From contig NC_089725.1 in assembly GCF_035083965.1 (NCBI RefSeq), positions 25,677,925-25,741,924 of the forward strand: DNA of 64,000 nucleotides, given 5' to 3'. Shown in pieces: positions 40,831 to 49,900 of this stretch. A program made the translations under genes and the position numbers. The DNA is from Branchiostoma lanceolatum (taxonomy: Eukaryota > Chordata > Leptocardii > Amphioxiformes > Branchiostomatidae). Every line of letters begins with the position of its first letter. Positions within the stretch are counted from its first letter, which is position 1. The notes beneath the pieces were generated by a model. The model ran no database searches. It saw nothing but the letters and a program-made list of their open reading frames with translations, and was not told the origin of the DNA.

Positions 40831-41377
40831 TATGAACATCTGTTTTCTGTGATGACGGAATCTGTGCAAGGCTAGAGGGGGAGGGGTCCTAGTGTCCCAT
40901 CGGGCGCGACATACACCCGAATAACTCAAGCATAGAGAAACAACAAGATTCTACTTGGTATTGTCCTACAACCGAGCTGCCTACTACATCAAAACACACG
41001 CTGTCGGCTACGGGTCAGAGGAGCCCGGGTCGCCCCCATCGGCCTCGGACGTGCCGGGCGGAGGATTTTTCTCCCGGCACCGTGCCCGGACTGACATCTA
41101 TCTCGTCAAGTATAAACACCCGCGGTGCCGGGGGCTGCATCGCTGTGACGCCCCTACCAAGTATTTATCTTTCCCCTCCGCAGTGCAGCTAGGGTTGCAG
41201 CGGTTCTACCGTACCGCCATGCTGGCTGTACTTACCGAGCGACTCCACCAGCTTGATCATGACGTTTCCTATGGACATGTCGCCGTCCACACGCAGTTTT
41301 CTCTCGGCCTTCAGGTCCGTCACCAGCACGTTCAGCTCCCACGACCCGTCCCCGACCACGCGCCCTTCGTGCATCAT
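11331..41377 (-). CDS. FERMT2: Kindlin (fermitin family homolog), complete, 11 coding exons
   Basis: Exons in transcript order: 41236-41377, 26090-26323, 25233-25719, 21315-21525, 19029-19160, 17975-18024, 16495-16619, 15989-16095, 14138-14356, 12167-12313, 11331-11627. All junctions are GT/AG and in phase, giving 716 residues (vertebrate kindlins are about 680). Kindlins bind integrin beta tails with talin and activate integrins at focal adhesions. F0 spans residues 1 to about 95 ([26 protein letters not shown]). F1 has a Lys-rich, Ser/Thr-Pro-rich loop (exon 3). F2 is split by a PH domain ([20 protein letters not shown], then [20 protein letters not shown]). F3 is at about 565-716 ([36 protein letters not shown]). 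The ATG at 41377 (MMHEG) is the first in-frame ATG; the open frame extends upstream without one. Intron 1 is 14.9 kb. It is probably the single ancestral kindlin, so the symbol means family rather than strict orthology to FERMT2. The Gln of the integrin-contact QW pair is His here. Confidence 0.96.
14712..14773. repeat. Two-copy 31-bp AT-rich tandem repeat
   Basis: The unit beginning ATCTTTTATCAC and ending ATATATATGTT occurs at 14712 and again at 14743 with a few substitutions. It lies in a kindlin intron, and no function is apparent. Confidence 0.6.
18340..19030. repeat. ~162-bp tandem array ending on a kindlin splice donor
   Basis: About four diverged units are phased by the recurring word TTTACAGCTAC/TTACAGCTAC near 18537, 18699 and 18861. 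The last position, 19026, falls on the real donor of kindlin exon 5 (plus-strand ACTTACAGCTGC). Spacings are 162, 162 and 165 bases. Units also share TTTCTTTTCAGAGTGA, AAATGAGCTACCAAGGGAAATTC-like segments and CAACCATATTT. Read on the gene strand, each unit carries a donor-like AGCTGTAA. Confidence 0.75.
20740..20849. repeat. Near-identical 55-bp tandem duplication
   Basis: Two adjacent copies (20740-20794 and 20795-20849) begin ACTCAAGGTCTAGACAAC and include ACTTCAAGATGCAATTACAA; they differ at only a few bases. It lies in a kindlin intron. High identity indicates a recent tandem duplication or gene conversion. Confidence 0.85.
21964..22371. repeat. ~190-bp direct repeat, period 217
   Basis: Copy 1 (21964-22150) and copy 2 (22181-22371) both start AAAAGTCAGCCAT, share CACTACATCATGTTAGTGTTTC and CATAACCCATATTTCATGCA in order, and end GACAAGGGTT. 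The 30-base spacer ends CTCTTTCTTC. A fragment resembling this spacer and start recurs near 22800-22850. No open frame is conserved between the copies. Confidence 0.85.
25084..25126. repeat. (TGAG)n microsatellite
   Basis: A run of TGAG repeats with one ATGAG interruption, in the kindlin intron between exons 3 and 4. Confidence 0.9.
25446..25481 (-). repeat. 18-bp coding minisatellite in kindlin exon 3
   Basis: Two 18-base units (GGCGTCCCCGGCGTCAGG and GGCGTCCCCGGCGTCAAG on the plus strand) encode the repeated peptide LTPGTP in the F1-domain loop. The unit length is a multiple of three, so copy-number change would preserve the reading frame. The repeated Thr-Pro pairs are potential proline-directed kinase sites, which is inference only. 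Confidence 0.85.
25870..26078 (+). mobile_element. Relic of a LINE (non-LTR retrotransposon) 3' end
   Basis: Plus-strand translation from about 25890 reads NLLPP, then [15 protein letters not shown] and LGMTGCLM before a TAA at 25998. This is the familiar C-terminal tail of LINE reverse-transcriptase ORFs (W-N-x-L-P-P, then a Phe-Lys motif). The expected Trp codon before NLLPP is TAG, so it is dead. The following 3' UTR ends CGGCTATACAGATAAAGATT, like the ACAGAT-type tails of such elements. It lies antisense in kindlin intron 2 and ends about 10 bases from the exon 2 donor. Confidence 0.7.
26407..26460. repeat. Second copy of the dispersed repeat at 7044-7096
   Basis: It shares GCCCAACTAGCC and a GGGCTAGC/GGGCTAAG core with the 7 kb copy, with scattered substitutions. 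It lies in kindlin intron 1, 84 bases upstream (gene orientation) of exon 2. Confidence 0.4.
27001..27845. repeat. Degenerate ~360-bp internal repeats of the piggyBac element
   Basis: Three diverged units are marked by the word CAACATCAGA near 27028, 27395 and 27751. Each is followed by an AACAGGTGAGTA or GCAGGTAGGTTTA motif; the first two also share GGTGCTGAACT. The last two are preceded by GCAATAAAAAGTACATTATTCCAC. Tandem expansion seems to have filled the deleted interior. Confidence 0.6.
27862..28170 (-). pseudogene. N-terminal remnant of a piggyBac transposase
   Basis: This minus-strand ORF of 102 residues begins [14 protein letters not shown], continues with an acidic Ser/Asp/Glu-rich segment ([10 protein letters not shown]), and ends in an Arg/Gly-rich tail before a stop. 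Acidic N-termini are typical of piggyBac-family transposases. The DDD catalytic core and Cys-rich C-terminus are absent, removed by the internal deletion. An in-frame upstream ATG (MFSGRYF) could extend it by 20 residues. Assignment rests mainly on its position inside the TTAA-flanked element. Confidence 0.55.
33616..33672. repeat. Perfect 28-bp palindrome with 1-nt spacer
   Basis: TCAGGGCCACATTCTATAAT and the next eight bases are repeated exactly in inverted orientation around a single C at 33644, with no mismatches over 28 pairs. It lies in kindlin intron 1. The loop is too small for a miRNA precursor; it is more likely a very short MITE or an inverted duplication. Confidence 0.9.
33805..33988. 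mobile_element. 184-bp foldback MITE with ~70-bp inverted repeats
   Basis: The left arm begins TAGCCTCTATCAGAC and runs through CCGCGGATGGCTTGAAAAAT to GTGAATAGTATG. The right arm is its near-perfect complement ending GGTAGAGGCTA. A central unpaired stretch of about 40 bases (AAGGGACCCTCTCTCCG) separates them. The 9-mer CATATATAT flanks both sides (33796-33804 and 33989-33997), though it is low-complexity. TAGCC termini and 9-bp flanks link it to the 8776 element. Confidence 0.75.
40770..40828. repeat. (TG)n microsatellite
   Basis: A long TG run with TCTG interruptions near the promoter-proximal end of kindlin intron 1. Confidence 0.95.
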
Positions 41378-41934
41378 CTTGAAAGGTTTCTGTGTGCGGA
41401 AATATTCTGTATGCGGCCGCAAGTAAGTTGCCCTCCCACCTCTCGGGGTCCGAGTTCAAATTGGCAAACACACAAACGGTTCTACTGGCGTCAGACGTGA
41501 GATCAGTCTCTGTCCCGGGAGAGCGCGACTCAAATATCCCTCAAATTCCGGCTCTTCCCGTGTCCCAGAGAAAACGGCTTACTCCCCGACAACCTCAGTC
41601 GACACACGGGCTATATTCAACTTCGGTAGGAATCGTCCTTACGTCCAAAATTAGGTCTCGGAGTGGAGGGGTCACCCTACCACCAACTTCGCAGAAATGT
41701 CCAAAATGGGGCAGTGTGTCCACGGGATAGGCCCACCTCTGGATCTGAGTCACTCGAGCCAGTTCCGTTGCGGCAACATCGGCTTTATATCCCCGTGGGC
41801 GTCCTTGGACGCACGATGAGAGGCCTCGGAAGTCGACGACACGACCAGCCGAAGAAGAGGGAGGGGACGAAGCCGGGAATTTCGCCGCAGCCAAAAACAG
41901 CAACACCGAAGTTCCTGCCACTCTCACAACATCT

Positions 41935-41944
41935 CCTTATATGG
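41935..41944 (-). promoter_or_regulatory. CArG box (SRF site), also TATA-like
   Basis: The sequence CCTTATATGG on the plus strand (CCATATAAGG on the gene strand) fits the serum response factor consensus CC(A/T)6GG exactly. It sits about 30-60 bases downstream of GC and CCAAT boxes, so its ATATAA core could also serve as a TATA element. Confidence 0.6.
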
Positions 41945-41956
41945 CGTTCCAGGGCT

Positions 41957-41970
41957 GGCGGGCGGGCGGG
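41957..41970 (-). promoter_or_regulatory. Overlapping GC boxes
   Basis: Three GGCGGG units in a row (GGCGGGCGGGCGGG), Sp/KLF-type sites, upstream of the CArG box in the kindlin promoter. Confidence 0.55.
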
Positions 41971-41998
41971 ACCTCCCAAGCCTCGCTCCAGCCGCGTG

Positions 41999-42003
41999 AT
42001 TGG
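41999..42003 (-). promoter_or_regulatory. CCAAT box of the kindlin promoter
   Basis: ATTGG on the plus strand, in the context CGTGATTGGGCG, reads CCCAATCACG on the gene strand. Its distance from the CArG/TATA element is suitable for NF-Y binding. Confidence 0.45.
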
Positions 42004-42499
42004 GCGCCTGCCGGGGTCGCGGGTTCAACCTCATCATATATTCATTATTGACACAAACAACTGAGAACAGAAATGAAACCAACAGAAAAGGAAATAGAAG
42101 CAACTCTAAACTGCATCAAAGATCATTAAGATATTGTGTATTGTTTTCCTCTTTAACGTTACCAATGGATGATGTGAGTCAGTCAATGTTTTTTTTCACG
42201 AACTTCTCAGTCAATCTCAACATGGGAGTTTGATCGTCATCTACATGAATAAAATAAAATCACAAGAAAAATCTTATCAGAAGCTAAAATTCTGCATCAC
42301 TCATTCTCCTTCACAGGGTTTAGATATCGTAAACGCAACTCAATTTATAATATATTTTATATTCAACTTTTTTTTTGTGGAATAGAATGTAAGGTTTACC
42401 ATTCATCCTATGTAGAACTTCACCTGAAAGTCAGTGTAGCAGTCGGTTCCATTCAGCATTGAGTCAGTTGTATTTGATGTTGTTGTTTCTATGCAGTTA

Positions 42500-42740
42500 T
42501 TTATTGGGCTTTTTCATTCCCGCCCAGCTTGGTGCCTATTTCCCAGAAACTTGAGAAAGCCTGGACGAGACTACAGGACAGTGCCACGTTCCGACTTCGC
42601 TGATTGGCCCAGGTCGGGGTCGGGTCACCCGAGAGCCAATAGCGGGCCGAGATTCTTTCTCCTCGTGAAGACCCGCGAAATCTGAAATTTATCCGTATCC
42701 TGGAAACCCGAGTTGTATTGGCGGGAATATATTGGTCATT
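42500..42740. promoter_or_regulatory. CCAAT/E2F-like cluster, possible second promoter or enhancer
   Basis: Four CCAAT/ATTGG pentamers (42603-42607, 42636-42640, 42717-42721, 42731-42735) accompany ATTGGCGGGAA (42717-42727) and CATTCCCGCCC near 42518, both E2F-like. The stretch is richer in CpG than its surroundings. No gene begins next to it on the plus strand; an alternative upstream kindlin promoter or a non-coding transcript are options. Confidence 0.35.
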
Positions 42741-45700
42741 TCCGGTCTATAGTTGCGCATTGTCTGATTTACACGGCGTTTTGATTGTGCGTCAGTGCCC
42801 CGGTAACTTCCCGTTCCACCGTATCTTTGTCTCACCAACAATGTAAACAACGGGGAAATGAGTCACAGTACAAATGGGCTATCCCAGGAGCTAACAATCA
42901 GGATTGTACTGCTTTTCAACAGTTGATAGGTTTGACAAACCATCGTTTTCGACCCGTCCCCCTCTTGTAGGCCATCCTTTTAAATGCTAAGTTAGTAGAT
43001 CATACGGTATGGCTTCGGATTGTCTTTTTACGTCTTTGTGATCGTTTTATACGGTATTCAAATTCTTCCTTTGTTTGCTTGTTTATTTATTTGTTTGTTT
43101 GTACGTTTGATATCACTACACGTTTCGAAGACTGAAACCATATAGTCCGCTTTTGGGGATCAAGACTCTTATTTTCTTTTGATACTCATCCAAGTATCAT
43201 AACGGATGACAAATCAAATTCAAAATGCGACAGACTATTTATAATAGTCATCACCGTGAGGCCGGGAAACGGTAATTACGTAAGGAAACATCGGATATCG
43301 TCGAGGGGTTCGCCGAACTCCGTGATTCGTTAGGTTCTACATTGTACTTTATGTCACATGAACACTCTTGCAATAGTTACATACTTTAAGTATACTGAGA
43401 ATTGCGAGTGGCTGAACTACAGGTATTTTTAACGACAGGTTCTCTATCAACAGTTCTGTTATCATGTTAAACAACGCACAGCAACATAGCCCGAGGGTAT
43501 AACAACATAAATGACGTAACAACAACAGATGCGGTTTTGCGGTGGCGAAGCAAATTACTCACCCGTGTCTTCATTATGACAGTCAAATTGTGTCGGAAGT
43601 TTTTCTGACAAGTCACCGGTGCATCATTCACTAGGATGATAACCATATGTAGCCATATCCAATTTAGATGATCACATAGGAAACTGCACTGCTTGACCAC
43701 ATCAGATTGAAACCGCTCTGTGAAAATGTTTTCAAAACAATGACCGAAATATAACGGACGTACCAGCAGCACATAGCCTCGAAACTTAACAGTGAATAGG
43801 CTGTCACAGCGCGTAGTGGAATGTGCATAACTTCACAAGTAATCTCACGTTCAAGGCAACTTTCTTCAAACCCCAGTTATGATGGTGACAACCAAGGCTT
43901 GGTTACGATAGACGCAAAGTGGGTTTTGATTAATCGCTGAACTAAGAGAAGGAAAATCACACAATAGCAGCAGAAATACGTGGAATTGTAACGTTAACGT
44001 TACCGTAGTGTTCTGCTTAAGTTAAACTTAAAGAACTCCGTTCAAAAGAGAGAAACACACACTTGAGGCCTTTTGGACACCTGTGAGTGTTAATGTATTT
44101 TCCGCGAGTCTACCCTGGTAACATCACGAACTAGTAAGTAGTAGCTTTATGAGACCGATCGTAGAGAGAAAGAGGTGATGAGGGCGTCAGTGCAGCAAGT
44201 GGGTGTTTTCGTCAGCTCAGGTGGAACGGAAGGTAAACAATCGTCACCTGGTGTGTTGTTTGTGTGTCCGGCAACATGCATTCGTAGTAAATGACGTAAC
44301 CTACAGGCATTTACGTGTGTTGTTTTTTTGTTTTACGCACATAATGTGTTCTCGGCATTTGTTGTATGGACTATGGGTCCTCTTCGTGCCCTTTGCTAGA
44401 TCCGATAGATAAGTCGACTCATGCTTAGTTATATCCACCCACACAGTCAACTTCGGAACACAGCTGCAGGTTACTGAAAGGATCTATTGATTAAAAGTAA
44501 AAAGTTAAAGTGTACGCGTCTAGCTGTCTAGAAGCACAGATCAATAATTACAGTGGGAGTAAAATCCTCTGGTAGTGCTAGAGGTTCAAGAGTGGTGAAA
44601 GCAAAGGATTCAAACCTTGCGCTGTTTCTAACCATGCTCAGAATGTACACTGACAAGTAGGATATACAGAGAATCTGCGCAAGCTTCCCTCTGGGACTGA
44701 GCTTAAACTGGCCAAATAACGGGCTATTCTTTAATGAATACTGTGCATGATTTTACAATGGTTACCAAGCCTACATTCGTAGCCTTCATAATCTTCAGAA
44801 GTCTTCAAAATACAACTGAAACATCTCCACCCCTCATTCTCCTTTCGTCTGCGGGACACGCGCGCCTAGCTTGACAGGAGTTGAAAGAGACTAACGGTGT
44901 AACCAGGGTGATTATAGCGTCAGGGTAAATTGCAACAACGGCACTAACCAAGGACATTATATGCACTAACCAAGGAGGTTAAATATACAAGGAGAAAGGA
45001 CACAATTTGCCTTCTTTCAGGAGAGTGCGTTTCAACAACTTCGCGTCAAGGTGCTAATTACCCCCAATTTGCATCACCCGCGCTGGCTTGGGCTATTGTT
45101 CACAGTCTGTTTTCACAAGATGACCCTCCCAGGAGATGACGATTTTGAGTGGAGTGACTTTGAAATCCAGCGATTTTGAGGACAATTTTAGCGAAATAGG
45201 GCACGAAGAAGCGTGTAGCGATAGCGACAATCCGACAGAGCAGGCAAATACAAACCCCGTTGCCGCCAGCGGTCAAATACGTGTGCAGTATACGGGTAAA
45301 CATACAAGAACGTAGGACGGATAGACATATAGACATGGTTAGGTCAAGTCGAGGTTGTCTATATGATCAAATAAATAAGTATAAGTAAAACTGGAAAGTG
45401 TGGCGATTATCTTTATTTAACCACATTGGTTTGATTCAATGTTTGTGCACATTCCGGGGTGACATAACGATCATAATGCCCTGTATACAATTCCCTGTGG
45501 CTAATACTTTGCTCCAAACTATGCCTATGACTACAAATGAAATCCACAGAGACCAGACTTACACAAAAATAATGCAAAAGTCTTGCGAAGAGTCGAAGAA
45601 AACTTGACGGAGTCGAACAACAAAAAATATTACAATGGAACACCAAAGTTATGAACTATCCTAGAAAACCTTCGGTTTTGGTGGGGAAACTGTTATAATA

Positions 45701-46290
45701 TTTTTATAAAGGCATCTAACACAGAATATTCTTCATATTTTTGAGCCAAAACATTCCATGCACAGCTACAAAAAAGCCTGTAAACACACCCATCTTCGTC
45801 GCACAGCGATGAACCACATATCAAAATGGCCGCCTAAGTCCACTCTCTGCAATAATGCCGTCTGCGCAAGTCACATTCGCTTCCCAAATAAGGTAATCCT
45901 CGGAAACTGCTGGCTTCTTGCTAGTCGCTCGGGCCAGCATCGGAGGGCATGACGTCACGATCGGGCTCATTAGCATAGAATTTGAATGGTTTTGCCGCCA
46001 ATGCCTGAGGGGCACTTGCCAGAACAAAGGAGTGCCGCCGGAGGGTGGAAACAATAGATAGCCCCGGGGTTTGGCGGGTCACTAACGTAACGTTACCACG
46101 GACCGTAAGAGGTGGGTGTTACACAATTGTAGACGAAGGGAGGGCTTTCTGGTGCTCCCGTCGCCCCCGTTAACGCTGGACAAAAAAGGTACACCCACGT
46201 ATACGGGACGGTGGCTCTTAAAATGGGGTCAACATGTGTGGACAAGGAAAAGATGACGGCGTAATGTGCAAATATTGCAGCAGTGACGTA
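42741..46290. other. Intergenic spacer between divergent kindlin and TTC8
   Basis: I recognise no gene here. It contains a 16-bp palindrome GTAACGTTAACGTTAC (43988-44003), TTTG-rich runs near 43080, and a short acidic open frame at 45120-45306. Candidate regulatory motifs include CAAAATGGCCGCC near 45824 (YY1-like). Confidence 0.5.
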
Positions 46291-46299
46291 CTTTGCAGT

Positions 46300-46950
46300 A
46301 GGTACTTCCGGAATTCCCGCCAGAAAGTGTTGTTCTGGACCCAGGATCACCAGTGTTGTCCTTTCATTGCTTACGCAACATGCTATCGTCAATTGAGAAT
46401 ACGATTGTTCAATTTATGAAAAAAAACACCTGTTCAAGGTCTATTGAGCATCACGACAAGAATGTGTTTGGTGCCCAAGTGATATTTTTTGTAATATTGA
46501 GGAATACTATTCTAAGATGGATCATCCGTTTAAAAGTACTTTGAAAAGTACTTAATTTAATAGCACTACCAACAGTTATATACTGACATCATTATACCCA
46601 CATTGGTGTAAATTTAAGATGGCTGATTGTCCTCTTCGCCTATCTTTTTGCCAGCGCTTACGGGCTAACAGCGCCTCTAGCGATTCATTATCAAACTGCA
46701 AGTCCGAGCTTATACGGCCGCCATTTTGAATACCTGCTGCTGAAAAGAAGTCTCGAAGTTGGGGATGGAGAACTGCGATCAGTGAGAACTAGTCTCGTGG
46801 CTCTGAATGTCGAGAGAGCTCTGTCCAACTGATCCTGCGATAGCTCTCGTCAACATCTAACACCACTGGTGTACACAGAGTAAGTAGAAAACAGCGAAGC
46901 CCGGCGTTTTTCCTACCAAGAAAGACCTGCCCACCTGTGCTGTGCTCAAG
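46300..46950 (+). promoter_or_regulatory. TTC8 promoter and 5' leader
   Basis: The stretch ending at the TTC8 ATG contains ACTTCCGG (ETS-like) with TTCCCGCC (E2F-like) near 46303-46320, and GCCGCCATTTTG (YY1 consensus) at 46717-46728. YY1 sites of this form often lie at transcription starts of TATA-less housekeeping promoters, so the start is inferred near 46.73 kb. I found no convincing RFX X-box, which is common in ciliary gene promoters. Confidence 0.5.
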
Positions 46951-49900
46951 ATGATGGGAACTATGCGCCAAGATTTCGGTGCTGCCGCTCTGGCGCTTGT
47001 TCCCCGTGGAATGGACCCTCTCTACACCGCACTGTCGCTGTTCCGGCGACGGAAGTTCGAGGACTGTGTCACCGTGTGTACCTTGCTACTGGAAAAGAAT
47101 CCATATGACCAGGTGAGCTGCCCACCCCCCTCCCCGCTTTTTGTCTTATTCATGGCCTTCCCTCTTGGTCTCCTGTAAGAAGCTGACTTTGAAATCTATT
47201 GGGTACAAAATTTGTTGTTTGTTTTGGTAATCATAAACCTGAACCCCCATCCCGTGTTTCTGTTTGTTTGTTTGTTTTGCGTCACTAGTAAACTGCCTAA
47301 GGCATAAAACACCAGTTTTGTACAATTAGAAGCTCCATCAAACAAATGTCAGACCAGACTGTACGCTCACACCATCAAGGGGTCCTACTCTTATCGACAA
47401 GTGTGATGGGCTCATTAACATTCAAGGTGTGCATGGCTCTCCTCAAACACAGGGCCTCTGCTTTACATCCCATCAGAATGGATGTCCCTGAAACAAGGAA
47501 AGGAGTAACATAAACTACCGACCCCGGGACTCGAACCTACGCCGTCCGCGGGCGCCAGATCACAATCTCACACGCACTAACCTCTAGGCTAAAAGGTCGC
47601 GACCCCATAGGCTGAGCAGTTGGTGTGGTGCTATCGCTGTTGCATGATAGTCCCTGTTACATCCCTAACCAAAGCTAGTTCCTCATTTTCTCATGTGAGA
47701 AAATAGGCTTTAAGTGCCATTGCCAAGGGCACAACAGGACCTGCTAGAGATTCGAACCCAGAACCTTTAGATTCTATGTCAGCAACCCTAACCACCTTAC
47801 CACCTTGCCCCCAGGCTGTGTGGACCCTGAAGATGCGAGCCCTGACGGAGCAGCTGTACGTGGATGAGGTGGATGTGGATGAGGAGGGGATCGCTGAGAT
47901 GCTGATGGATGATAACGCCATCGCTGAGGTCGCACGTAAGTAGTCACAGCTCAGGGTTTAATACAGTGCTTCCAGTTCTGTTGGTTTAGTTTAGATAGTG
48001 CTATTAGCTTGTAGATATCAAAATTGATGTTCATTTTTGTATGTTATTTTAGGTCCAGGAACATCCCTGAAAAAGCCTGGAACTTCAAGTGGTGGACCAA
48101 GTCCTGGTGTTCGGTACGGCTATCAAGTCTTTTATGTACTGAAGAAAATCTGGCTAATAACATGCAACTAACACGCTTTTGGTTTGTAAGTCTAAATTCT
48201 ATAACATAACAATAGAGGGACAAGATAGTTAAGAGACCTGTATGTTATGGTCCTAGCCTACGTAAAAAGTAATAAAACCCATCCCATTACACAAGGATAC
48301 CTGTGATACAAAATTATAGACTACATGTTGTACATGTAATATATGATACTTTTGTGATCCTATTGCTAAGATCATAAATCCATATCTTACTGTATGATCA
48401 ATATGAACCCTCCAGCCCCACGTCCCAGTCAGGACGCCCCCTGAGCGGGTTTGTCCGGCCGGGTACCCAGGGGGGTCGTCCGGGCACCATGGAGCAGGCT
48501 ATCCGTACCCCCCGCACGTCCCACACGGCCAGACCGGTCACCTCAGCGTCGGGAAGGTTCGTCAGACTGGGAACTGTAAGTGCTTTGTATTTGCTGTGAT
48601 TTGTCCTTAGTTTGGATTACATATGGCTCAGATTTTTTTGGTTTACAAATACGACCCTTTTTTTGTTTGTGGATCTTAATTGGAAATGCAACATATATTT
48701 TCCTAGGCCTGATCATGGTCAGAACTATGTAGGGATCTGAACTTGTTTGTTTTTTACATTACGCTATTACATATATTGTGTGACGCTTTTCAGACTAGAC
48801 ATCATCAGTACATCAAGCATTTAGACCTCATATAGATGACCATGTTTTCTTCCTCCTGCAAGGCTTCCATGTTGTCCTCTCCTGATGGCCCCTTCATCAA
48901 CCTGGCTCGGCTGAACTTCCACAAGTACGCAGCCAGACAGAGCCTGGCCAAGCCTCTGTTTGAGTACATTTTCCACCATGAGAACGATGTCAGGAATGTA
49001 AGAGAACAAATCTTCTACTTAATAGTCCACAGCAGACTACTCCATATCTGTTAGCATGCAATGTTCAAGATGGTGGTAAAGACTATAGTTGCACTATAAA
49101 AGCACCCAATAAATGGAGCTACTGTAAATCGTATGATGTAGGAAGCATATTTTGAGTCAATTTAGCTACTAGCACCCTAATAGAAGATATGTTTTATAGG
49201 GGAGGACCCTGCGTCCTCATCCCTGTCCTTGTATAACATTTTCTGACTGCCCTGGAAATGTTACGATCTTCCCACCTTCTGTCTGCTTGTAGATTATTCA
49301 GAGAGATTGTTCAGTTAATTTGGCAGAGTCTCAGTAAAATCCATCTACAGGTGTTGATTGTTGCCCTCAATAGGGAGAGATCAGTACTATTCCCACACTA
49401 CTAACTTATTAGTTAGTATAATAACACTACCTTATTAAAGCACATGGTTTTTAAAGTAGTTTGCTTTTGTCCTAAGAAATGATTATCAGATTGTATAATG
49501 CATCTTCATCGTGTCTTGTCCCCAGGCCCTTGAGCTGGCAGCGCTGGCTACAGAGGAGGCCCAGTTCAAAGACTGGTGGTGGAAAGTACAGCTGGCTAAG
49601 TGCTACTACAGGTACACACGCATGCACATTCTATCCTTCCCTCAAATAACAGCAGAAGTTCTTATATACGAGGGGTGATCAATAAGTCCTCGGCCTCACC
49701 CAGAAATAAGGTGCACAACTCAAATTTTTTGTATAATCTTTAAAGTATGAAGTCTTTTATGAATGCCTCCCAAAATTCAAGTCATTGTGATCATTACTTA
49801 GCTGATGACACTCAGTAACGTTAGGTGAGGTAGAAGGATCAAAACATGGACAATTGAGCTGTGACCTGAGGTGTACAAGTCAACTTGCTCTGCTGAAAGT

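Larger units (their letters stand above)
26324..41235 (-). other. Kindlin intron 1 (14.9 kb)
   Basis: No exon with family resemblance or paired splice sites was found here on either strand. It holds a piggyBac derivative (26701-28455), a perfect palindrome (33616-33672), a 184-bp MITE (33805-33988) and a TG microsatellite. The stretches 28.5-33.6 kb and 34-40.7 kb are otherwise unremarkable AT-rich sequence. First introns of this size often hold enhancers, but no site is supportable from one sequence. Confidence 0.7.
41378..42060 (-). promoter_or_regulatory. Kindlin promoter, CpG-rich, with 5' UTR
   Basis: CpG density rises sharply from about 40.95 to 42.05 kb compared with the flanking intron and intergenic DNA, and the first coding exon lies inside this block. 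Reading toward the gene, the order is an inverted CCAAT box (41999-42003), GC boxes (41957-41970), then a CArG/TATA-like element (41935-41944). Transcription would start near 41.9 kb, leaving about 0.5 kb of 5' leader before the ATG at 41377. The start site itself is inferred. Confidence 0.6.

Noticed and set aside
41378..41422. Upstream extension of the kindlin N-terminus (RPHTEYFRTQKPFK)
   Set aside because: The frame is open, but the upstream start would be TTG; the first ATG is at 41377 and fits the usual kindlin N-terminal length.
40955..41500. 181-codon plus-strand frame over kindlin exon 1
   Set aside because: It is open only because the CpG-rich promoter region lacks stops; the minus strand carries the recognisable kindlin exon.
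43467..43772. 101-codon minus-strand frame between kindlin and TTC8
   Set aside because: No recognised family, no clear ATG context or splice sites; hydrophobic composition reflects AT-rich DNA.
47520..47606. Possible functional tRNA gene on the minus strand
   Set aside because: A- and B-box matches exist, but the cloverleaf stems are not complementary and a SINE body follows, so it is a SINE head.
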